A stretch of DNA of 21,714 bases from Pleurotus djamor (Eukaryota; Basidiomycota; Agaricomycetes; Agaricales; Pleurotaceae): positions 1-21,714 of the forward strand of contig JAPEVF010000760.1 in NCBI GenBank assembly GCA_029747585.1. The letters run 5' to 3'. Of the stretch, positions 10,802 to 19,643 are shown one piece after another (position 1 is the first letter of the stretch; every line of letters begins with the position of its first letter). Below the pieces are notes generated by a model that was given only the letters and a program-made list of their open reading frames with translations, did not search any database and had not been told where the DNA came from. A program made the position numbers and the translations under genes.

Positions 10802-13616
10802 TCAATACTCATCAACATCGGATAATGATTCGTATTCCGATACAGACTGCGTGTCTTCGTATTCGGATATGACCTCCCTCATCGCAAATCGCATAATTGG
10901 TGTGATGGGAACAAGTCGAGGCCCCACGAATTCCTCTTCTTCGACCTCGGGCGTATACTCCGGGACAGCGTATGGATCTGGGGTATACCTCGGTTCAGGA
11001 TCGCGTTCCGAGATGTCCACTAGGCCTTCGCTATCTTGAAGAGTAATCATCGGGGGTTGACCCACAGCCGTGGCGCTGCTCGAGGCCGCTGGGTGTATGG
11101 CGATGCCACTTGTGGTGCGAACTGTGAGCCTGTTACTTTCCTTTCCCTCCTTTGATATGGACTCGGTCCAGCGCAGGTCGAGGACTTTCCCCTTCACCAT
11201 ACCATCAACTTCCCGCACACCCATTTCCCGACAAAGCAAAAAGTACGGCAAAGAAGTTGAGCCTGGTTGCGTTATTCGACTCATCACTTTCAGTAGATGC
11301 ATGGCAGAGAATTCCGCAGAGCTCGATGGGGCGGATGTCGGGAACGCTACACCATTAAAAGGATCAGCATCAATTTCGGGCCCAATGGGTGGACCATACC
11401 TCCTAATCCAGCAAAACCTTCGTTCAGGACGGCCAAAGACGACGACGGCCGGTGCATCGGGCCATAAACGATCGGCGAGTAAATCTTGAAGCCAGCAGGA
11501 CCAAGATTGGGGTGGAGTGATTCGGCGTCTGCCCTAGTGCGATGGGACGTCGGACTCCCAGCATTTTGACGGCTGTTTTCTTTGAGCTCAGTGACAGACT
11601 TCTCGGATTGGGAGGAATGGATAATGTGGAGGTTGAGGAGGGCGTGAGCTTGGAGGAAATGAGAACTCTGTTTGACTAGAGGGGTGTTAATCAAGTTGAG
11701 TATCGAGGTGCAACAAGACTGTCAATCTCACCATCTAGGACGCCGTTCGAGTTAACTAACAGAACCTTCAATATGAGAGCCATGAGTATGAATAAATGAC
11801 GCACCATAATCAGTGATAAAGTCATTCCAATGGGCGAGCTTTCCGCCAAATGCCTCGTACAGCTCCTCGAAGTTAAGCCGAGGTTTCAAGCGGTCGGGAA
11901 CGATGGGCAAGATGCGGTCAATGAAGTAAGTTCTGGTCTCACTCTTCGAACAGTCTCCAATCGTGATGATCTGGTAATTTGACAAGTTTAGCTGGACGCT
12001 GAAATTTTGTGAGCCGCAGTAAAGCTGACCTTGCAGTGTTGCATGACATTCAGCTGACGAAGCCAGGTTTGGTAGAAAGGATCGCTCGTTGCGTGGATAA
12101 CGTGGCACAGACGGTCTTGCTTCGTGAGAACCAACATGGAGTCAAGAAGGCACTTCATCGCGTCAGGGGATTGGATGAGAGCAGGTCTATGCCAAGAGGT
12201 TAGTTTGAACGACGATATCCATAATAGGCATATTATTTGCCCGATTAGGATGGACCGACTCACAGCTTGTGGGCTTCATCGAAGAAAATGACTGGGATTT
12301 TCTTCTCAGGTTTCGGCTTGTCCGACTCTGCAGCCTGACGATCCTTCTCCGCATCGCTCGCTCTCTGATTACGGATAGCTTCAGAAGACGTAGCAGACTT
12401 CTTTCCCGCAAAACGACCTCTACGGAAGATGTTCCACTTGGATTTCTTGCTGTGGTTGCTTCCGCCATGACCATTTGATGAGCCTACTCTCGTCTGCTCG
12501 TCAGAGTCTTCGGTGTTCTGTCTTGAGGGGTTATTTGAGGTGCTACGGTGAGTGCTTTTCCCTTTGCTATCTTTGGGGGAGCCCTCATCAGGCTGAAACT
12601 CCCAGTATTTGAGGAGAGAGCTCTACGAGGTATTAGCGAGATAGTAGAAGGAGAGTCCAAGAAAATATATACCTGGAACAGTTCCATCAGCCTGGCAATG
12701 TCGCTCGTCTTCACTCGGGCTTGGTTACCGTTGATGGTACTTGGGGTGTCAGCAATACGTTTCTCAACATTAAGACGGTCGTGCTTGGGAGATCATTGGT
12801 AACTGAATGCGGGTAATTTCAAATAATGACTTACTTTGAAGCTCCAAGCCTCTTTTTCGAAATCTTCGTAGCCTTCAATCTTCGCGATCTCCTCAAAGTA
12901 TTGTTCCATCTGCTGGCTCAAGCTTAGGTACAGACTCGGGAGGTCTGCAAATCCAGCGATTCGTAGATCAAAGTGGAGGACATGGTACTTGGGGTTAGAG
13001 AGGACCTCACGGAGAAGCGCCGTCTGTAAACGAAGTAAAATATGTCAATGACGTCATTGGCGCCACACTGCGAAAACACACCTTTCCTGAGGAACTGGCG
13101 CCGAATAGAATGGTGAAGGAAGGGTCACCTTCGAGAGCCTTCTCTACGGCGTTGCTTTCGGCCCTGCGAGGAAAGAAGCCAGGAAGACGAGAGAAAGTGT
13201 GCTTGGGACGCAGCTGAGCTCGCTCTCGATTCTCCTCTATCTCTCTGCGAGCCTCTTCCAGCAGCCTCTTCGACTCCGTAAGCGAGCGAACCGTATCCGC
13301 AGGCTGAAAAGATTCTTTGCAGTTAGTGTTCGTGACTCATGAAATGGACGATGCCAAGACTCACGTTTGTCAGGACACTAAAAATCTCTCCCATTCCGAA
13401 GAAGTTGCGCTTGTGAATGTCAGGTCCAACGGGGATATACGAGTTTCGACGGCTGCTTGGCAGATTGCTCCGGAAGAGCCAGTGAAGAGACGGTAGAAAG
13501 CGACGGGCAGAGGATGAATGCTTGGATGTAGGTCGCCTTGCGGCGGCGTAGCGCGTCGAGGTGCGTAAGTGAGGACTATTTGTGTTTCCCCGAGTTGACG
13601 AGGACACGACGGGCAT
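10802..13616 (-). CDS. AAA+/ATPase_2-type P-loop ATPase, probably mitochondrial
   Basis: Fungal P-loop ATPase resembling the archaeal-ATPase/STAND group (ATPase_2); 766 aa. Ten exons: 13616-13365, 13303-13082, 13023-12835, 12783-12673, 12622-12264, 12186-12030, 11970-11805, 11755-11732, 11675-11400, 11346-10802. Residues 1-60 are rich in Arg/Ser and lack acidic residues, consistent with a matrix-targeting leader (inference). Walker A is FGASSSGKT (to Thr159), followed by ALLREVL; Walker B is PVIFFDEAHKL (DEAH 373-376); downstream ITIGDCSKSETRTYF and LPIVPDRLKP look like the sensor/lid region. Between the two Walker motifs sits a charged, probably disordered insert (about 265-365, Ser/Lys/Asn-rich). 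The C-terminal half contains LPYFLLCREMGVREVDGMV and VLDLRWTESISKEG, then an acidic end SEYESLSDVDEY. Exon 8 is only 24 nt. Substrate and role are unknown. Confidence 0.85.
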
Positions 13617-14067
13617 AAGTTGTTGTTGAAAAGCAAGCGAATATTAGTCTCGAGATGAAACAAGCGAGGGGCCAAATAGAAGAGAGAGATAGAAAGCAAG
13701 GTATAATAGGATAGAATGAGCTGGGAGTAGAAAAGAGTGAAATGTCAGGGAGGGCCCCCCTCGCGTAGGCTTGATATGCATTATGTCGCATGCAAGATGT
13801 GACGAAGTCGGCGTGTATCTAATTGCACAATACACGTTGCATGAACGAGGTGGGCAGTGCGCGTTGGCCTACAGGCTCGTGTCCGCATAATCTGTTCCAG
13901 TGCCATTGTCTGTCTGGACTTACATCCGTTGCATCTTGTCGCCGTTCTGCTCACGAATTGGTCATGGACATGAATACACTGTCCAACTTCGGAGTACCAA
14001 GGCTCACGCGACGCGGACTTTTAACAAAAATTATACATAATTACATAATCCCGATCTCCCTCCCCCT
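13617..14067. other. Intergenic region: ATPase promoter and 3' flank of the secreted-protein gene
   Basis: 451 bp without a coding exon. The right end is AT-rich (aaaattatacataattacat, 14031-14050), suitable for 3' end formation of the gene ending at 14068. The left end carries the ATPase promoter. Small open frames on either strand show no family features. Confidence 0.55.
13677..13710 (-). promoter_or_regulatory. Candidate core promoter of the P-loop ATPase gene
   Basis: On the minus strand a CCTATTATAC sequence (13710-13701), about 90 bases before the start codon, is followed by a pyrimidine tract reading ctttctatctctctcttct (13698-13680). A TATA-like box followed by a CT stretch just before the transcription start is a common fungal arrangement. 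Inference only. Confidence 0.35.
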
Positions 14068-16694
14068 CTACGGCTTCTTGGCTTTAGGCTTGGGTTTGGG
14101 CCGCATGGGCAATCGAACATGGACAGGACGAGCAGTCGATGTAACATACTCAACTTCCTCTTCTGTAGTTTCAGCTTTCTCGTCTTCTGAAGATTCAGCG
14201 TCCGCGGCGGTAGGCGTAGCAGCAGGTGCCTCAGTGATCGTAGGCGAAACTTCATCGTCCTCCTCCATGTCGATGTCATCCACAGCAGATGTAGGCTCAG
14301 GAGCGAACTCTGTGCGATAGATAGTCTCCTCCTCGGTCGTTGTTTCATCATAGTGAGTGGGTGCTTGAAATCAGGTGAGAAATGTCAATTGAAGAGTAAA
14401 GGGCAGATTAATAATACCTGTATCCGTATCAGTCGTGGTTGGAGGCTCAGTAGTGAGCGGAGGGACTGTGATGGTCGGAGAGGCAGTAAGTGGTGCGGGT
14501 GTAGGGATACTGAGCAGCGGAGGAGTCGGCGTTGGGCTATTTGCAGGAGTAGGTGAAATCGGAGTTCCTTGGCTAGATGAACTCGGTGAACCTGTGGAAA
14601 CTCGGATCGTTAAGGCGTTCATTTGAGATATGGAATGGAACTCACCAAGTAGAGGAGCTAAACCCAAGGGTAGATCCGCTTTTGGAGGACTATTCGTACC
14701 ACCCAATGATGGAGGTTCTGATGGAGTCAGTCATTGTCAATAACATCTCGTCACGCTGACTCCGTTGAGCTCACCAGATACACCAGAAGGACCGCTTGAT
14801 GTCGGAGATGACAATAAAGGAAGAGATGCATGGATCGGTAATATAGGCGTCTTGGTCTGACTAGATTCATTTGGTAGTGATGCTCCATCTCCTAGAGGAC
14901 TGGTCGGTGAAGGAAGGATATCGCTCGATGCAGGGAGTGTGCTTGTTGGACTCGATCCCAGTGTACTACTCTCAGAGCTTTGACTCGCTGGGGCACTGGC
15001 AACACCTGGATTCGCACTCTGAACCAGAGGCGACACAAGACCGAATGGAAGAGAGGCAGCGTCTCCACTTCCGGCAGCATTGGGACCGAGACCAAGCAAA
15101 GGTGCGGAAGGGGGGCGCGGCGGTGGGCCACTCGGGGATCCTAGAGCTGGGGATAAACCAAGAGGTGGAGGAGACGAGGGTCCACCAAAGGAGGGAGGTT
15201 GAAGATTGGGTAAAGGGTCCGCTGACCCCGGAGGACCTGCAGGGAGAACTGGCAACCCAAGAGGAGTGGGGGAGAGCAACCCATTTGGTCCGAGCGGTTG
15301 GGAGTTTGATGATGGAGGGAGAGGCGCTGAGTTCGACGGAGCGAATGGACTCAAAAGACCTGGAGGAGCTGGTGGTGAACTTTGTGAACTAGGTCCATTG
15401 TATGGCCTCGGTCCATCAGGGGAAGGCGTGAATGGGTTGGGTGATGGGGCAAAAGGAAGGGGATACGGCGCGTCAGCTGGTTTCTGCAGGAGTGGCGCTG
15501 GGGGTGGGCCAATGGGAGGGCCACCACTGAACCCCGGTGCCGGGTGAGGGACTTCAGCGTTGCCTGGACCAACGAAGGCTGGAGGTACAGCTGGAGGTAC
15601 ACCATGCAAACCGGCAAGAGGTCCGTCGGGAGAGCCTGGCCACAGTAAACCACCGATTGCAACGGGCAAGTCTGGAACCGCGGTATGGAGAGGCAATGTA
15701 TTTGAAGACGGCAATTGACCTGCGGAAGGCAAGATGGGGGCCTTACTTGAAACCTGCGGTAGAGCAGTGCTTGAACTGGGGGTACTGGAAATGCTAGGAG
15801 ACGCCGAGCTCGCATTGACCTGGTTTGAAGCGAGGGGGGGTACAGCGTGTTGGAAGGGAGACGTAGCTGTTTGAATGATGATGTTCACGAAACATGGTTC
15901 CGCAGTGATAAGAAAGTACTCACCGTGGGGATTGGCAGCGGGCGTCGATGTTGCTGCGGGTTGCTTGAGATATTCGGTTTCAGTGATAATCTCAGTAACC
16001 CAATGGATGCGATGCCCGTTAGAGAGTGAGGGGAAACTGGGCGAAGGAGTTGTTTGAGGGGAGATTGCAGTGGGTTGTCCAAGGTACACCGTATCTGTCT
16101 GCGTCTCAGTGACCCAGTGGGTACGAACAGGAGGTGCCACCCAAGGTGCATCGGGAGAATATCCACCGAGAGGGTAACAACGGTAGCTGTTAGCTCTGGG
16201 GAAATAGTACAGATTACTCTCAGATGCGTAGACAGGCTGAGTATAGCCTGTGCAATCGTCTCCACTGTAAAAGATGGAAAACGGTCAACGAATTTCGGTA
16301 AGTGACGATTTGATTTTGACGACGTACTCGAAGAGCGTGCAAATTTGGTAATCAGCAGAGAAACTGATGATTTTGTTACGAAACGAGGGTTCAACGGGCG
16401 TGCATTGTTGAATTGAGTAGGCCTGCGTTATACAGTTGTTGCTGTATCCAGGTCCGTCACAATACAATGCTATCTTCGTCTAAGAAAGTGTCAAGGCACG
16501 TCAGTGAGTATGTCAAAGAAGAAACCGAACAAGCTTAGCACCTCCTGATACCGAGATCCAACGGCGACATTGACGGACGAAGAATCGTACGGCCCGTAGC
16601 CTGGCTCCTGTTCTAACGGATTCCACCAATCGTGAACGGGAGCGGCAAGCGTCGCAGCACCGAACAAGCTTGCGACGATGAGAGACTGCATCAT
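14068..16694 (-). CDS. Secreted beta/gamma-crystallin-like protein with long proline-rich region
   Basis: 759 aa from seven exons: 16694-16542, 16479-16328, 16264-15924, 15866-14775, 14717-14646, 14591-14418, 14363-14068. Residues 1-18 (MMQSLIVASLFGAATLAA) form a signal peptide. Residues about 52-133 contain six Cys (58, 67, 77, 98, 106, 131) in the pattern LYCDGPGYSNNC / YSIQQCTP / KIISFSADYQICTLF / DDCTGY, which resembles fungal beta/gamma-crystallin-like domains. Two copies of a 16-residue unit, HWVTETQTDTVYLGQP (151-166) and HWVTEIITETEYLKQP (189-204), follow. About 215-680 is Pro/Ser/Gly/Leu-rich and low in charge, a wall-spanning or stalk-like region likely to be O-glycosylated. The end is acidic (DDIDMEEDDEVSP) and then strongly basic (RPKPKPKAKKP). 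No GPI or transmembrane anchor at the C-terminus. Function unknown; probably extracellular or wall-bound. Confidence 0.8.
15867..15923 (-). other. 57-nt stop-free intron in the secreted-protein gene
   Basis: Donor G|GTGAGTAC and acceptor CAAACAG are strong, so I call it an intron. Its length is a multiple of three and it has no stop codon; retention would insert 19 mostly hydrophobic residues (GEYFLITAEPCFVNIIIQT) into the Ser/Thr/Pro region. Confidence 0.65.
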
Positions 16695-17228
16695 CTATGA
16701 ATTCCCTACAACCACGATCAAGTCAAGCGGCGAGTAGGGAAAAATGGGAGGCGAGACGATGCAGACGCAACAACGCCAACCAAAACCCAGAAAGTGCCAT
16801 TATATGATTCGTCAATGATACGAATAGCCAGCAACCAACGACCCATGGTAGCGCGAAAAGGTCAGAGACAACTCATTTAGCCTGAGAAACATCCGCGCTA
16901 TAAATCCGCTAAATCACTGCAAAGTCCGAAAAAAGGAAAATGTGAGGAACCTGTCAATGTTATCCACAACGTTGAACTACAAAGACAGCGAGCATACCGA
17001 ACGCCACTGACGCTTCTGTCAAGTCTCAAACGCAGAACTCTGATAACCTAGCGACCCTTGCCATATTACCGTTGGTACTTACCCTTCATGGTAGCGAATG
17101 TGGGACACATCGAATTTCAATTTGGTGAGACTATATGTACTCGCACACTACCTCATGACGTGTCCTATGCACCTATCTTGCTCACTACGGGGGCTCCACA
17201 CCATCTCGAACAGGTTATGCTTCCGTTG
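16695..17228. other. Intergenic region: promoter of the secreted-protein gene and 3' flank of the RING gene
   Basis: 534 bp. The minus-strand promoter may use CATATAATG (about 16806-16798), roughly 110 bases before the start codon. A small inverted repeat, attcgt-N7-acgaat, lies at 16807-16825. A plus-strand open frame at 17058-17324 overlaps the RING coding end and has no recognisable features. No RNA gene seen. Confidence 0.45.
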
Positions 17229-19365
17229 TTAGTCGGAATCAGAAAGAACCATATGAGGATTTCGACGACGGGAGATGGGCAAAACAACCGGTGGATCGTC
17301 GACATCATTATCCTCCTCGTCTGATTCCTCGAGCTCTGATTCACTGTAGACCCTGTTGTTCGTTCCTCGGGAGCTAGCGACGAAAATAGGTGACTCGGCA
17401 TCGTCTGTGTCGAGGGGGTCTTCATTTGATTCTGCATCCGAATTTTCCTCCGCTTCGTCATCAATAAAGCTCCCCTCATATGACTCTTCTTCTTCTTCTT
17501 CCTCTTCCTCATTCGCTTCCACACCTCTATTACGACGGCTGCTTTCAGCTTGATAGCGACCTTCTTCAAGGCCTTCCTCGAACCCTTCTTCGTAGCCTTC
17601 ATGATAACCTTGTCCCCGACCAACACGAAAGCCGGCCCTGTACTGTTGACCGTTGACACGAACTGGGCCGTCAACGTCATCATCTGGACCATCTTCGTCG
17701 GAGGTGAAGTCGGCATAAAGTTGAATGCCTCCAGGCGCGTCATTGTCTTCTTCTTCCTCCTCTTCTAAGGGAAACTGAGCTCGAAGCATATCATCGAATA
17801 TACGTTCCTCCTCTTCGTCCTCCTCTGACTCTTCATCGTCATCATCATCTTCGTTCCTCATCCAGGGAAATAATGGATGTCTTCGTGTGTGTCCGGAATA
17901 TTCGCGGCCACATGCATCGTTGGAGCAAACACCATCCCAAATTTCATGCATACATGCAACACACCTATAGACACCATCCTCACGATCGTGAAAGCCATGT
18001 GTCTCCAATGTCTCCTCGACAGTCTGCTCATCTCCGGGTCGGTCTTCACGTTCGCTATCAATCGAAGAGCCTGGTAACTGGTCTGATGGTAGGAAACGGG
18101 GGAACCCTCTCGTAAGAGCATTGGTAATCCTATTCCTGAATGCATGGTCGCGTTCATCAGGCGGAAAGATACCAGCCCAGGGGTCTTGGACGGTACGACC
18201 TGAGCGGGATGACGACGCGCCAGCATTGGGGTTATTTCCATGGGTTAGGGGAGGATTCGTGGGAGGGGCAGAGAAGCCGGTCACAAGACCAGAGCTCGAT
18301 AAAATGCCAGCCATGGACTTGACTCCGTACACCTCCACAGGTCGGGAACGAATTCGAGCACGACAATGAGGGCAGGTTTTCGGCTTTTGAGGACGTCTAG
18401 TTCGATACGACTCGATCAGGTCGGCCAGTTGTTCGGTCAATGGCGCGGGGGCTTGCGCGCCGTTACCCGTCCCGTTGGCGGCCGTACTCAGTCCCGGATC
18501 GTCAATGTTTATGGGAGGAGGTTGGAGCATATTGTCAGTATCGCTGGGCTCAGTGAACCAGCGGAGTAGGCATGTGTAGCATGCAAGATGACCACAAGGG
18601 GTCAGAAGGAAAGGACGGTGCATGAGATCGACGCAAATTTGACATGTGAGAGAATTTGTGATAGAGTTGATAGTAGTTGTATGGAGAGCGAGGAGCTATA
18701 TGGACTGTGGGTCAGCGCGATGGTTGTCTGAGCCGCAAAGTACGGACCTTTTTCTTTTCTTCTAACTCACGACCAAGCCGGGCAATAATAGCTGCAGATG
18801 AGCTCACGGCCCCGTTGCTCGATGAAGCTTCCCCTGCTGGTTCAAGATAGCCCTGTTCGGGGTCCAGAGATGGAGGCGGAGACTTCGAGAATATGGCTCT
18901 TTCTTTGCCTTTCGCAACATCCGACTTCTGAAGCAATAAAGAGGTTCAGAACACGATGATTAAGTCCAAGCGGGGAAAGGGTTATCTCACTATTTTGGCG
19001 TTTCCTTTGATGGAGCCTAGAGCTTGACGCGCCGAGCGCGCATGCAATCCATTCCTTTGACGATGCGAGGCTCGGTCGACGCGACCATCCGACGCGACGT
19101 CTGGAACGGTGTTGTCTGTCGAAGTAGGTTCGCTCTGCTCGGCCACAGCTGACCTTCCGTCCGCCAGGGCAGTGACTGAGAGCCTGCGTTTCTTTTTCTT
19201 CTTTCGCTTCTTCTTGTCTCGAGAAGCCCCCGCGCTGTTATCGGCCTCATCGCCGTCTGGCTTAAGCTGTTTGCGTTTCTTCTTTAGGGAGATCGCGCCA
19301 TCAGTCGGAGACGTCTCAGAGTGTGACCGCTTCCTGCTTGACGATGAGGGCAATGGTTGGGTCAT
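17229..19365 (-). CDS. RING-finger protein with basic N-terminus and acidic tail (putative E3 ubiquitin ligase)
   Basis: 673 aa from three exons: 19365-18991, 18927-18748, 18695-17229. Residues 1-70 hold basic clusters (LKKKRKQLK and DKKKRKKKKKRRLS), likely nuclear localisation signals. A RING begins LTCQICVDLM (Cys203, Cys206), continues TPCGHLACYTC (Cys219, His221, Cys224, Cys227) and closes at CPHC (Cys293, Cys296); the loop between the third and last Cys pairs is about 65 residues, far longer than usual. A second cysteine cluster, RCVACMHEIWDGVCSNDACG, recalls the Cys-rich regions of CHFR-like ligases. A Gly-spaced repeat (GYHEGYEEGFEEGLEEG) and long Glu/Asp runs make up much of the C-terminus. 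An in-frame ATG at 19395 would add ten residues (MTVIPFFLPA); I prefer 19365, but either is possible. RING proteins of this kind recruit E2 enzymes; the target is unknown. Confidence 0.85.
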
Positions 19366-19395
19366 GGCAGGAAGAAAGAAAGGAATGACGGTCAA

Positions 19396-19643
19396 ATGTA
19401 ATAGGCGCTTTTTGAATTTGGAGCCGATCTTCGATCAATATTGTCGTGGCTCTACAGGGGCGTACAGCTCAGGAGATAGGAGGGGAGCAAAGCCAAAAAA
19501 AAATCGATTCAATAAGTATAGACATAATGTTAGCTTGCGGTGGAGTTGAAGTACATATTTTACACTATTCAGTACATTGCAATTCGACCTGTCGAGGAAT
19601 AAAGAGTGTGTGATTGTTACAAATGGGCATTGACCGGATAAAT
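19396..19643. promoter_or_regulatory. Promoter region of the RING gene and 3' flank of the transcription factor gene
   Basis: About 248 bp. A run of nine A follows gcc at about 19495-19503, which on the minus strand is a T tract roughly 110 bases before the RING start codon. The right part is AT-rich and probably carries the 3' end of the transcription factor transcript. No defined box is assigned. Confidence 0.35.

Noticed and set aside
11070..11489. 139-residue plus-strand open frame
   Set aside because: Lies antisense to the last two coding exons of the P-loop ATPase, which have conserved protein features.
14871..15547. Long overlapping plus-strand open frames (Gly/Glu-rich, up to 173 aa)
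   Set aside because: They are antisense to the proline-rich exon; CCN/TCN codon bias on the minus strand removes stops on the other. The minus-strand frame has a signal peptide, introns and repeats.
17058..17324. 88-residue plus-strand open frame
   Set aside because: Overlaps the 3' coding end of the RING gene on the other strand and lacks any domain signal.
17465..17515. CTT/CTC-rich microsatellite as an independent repeat element
   Set aside because: It is the coding sequence of the Glu-rich tail of the RING protein on the minus strand.
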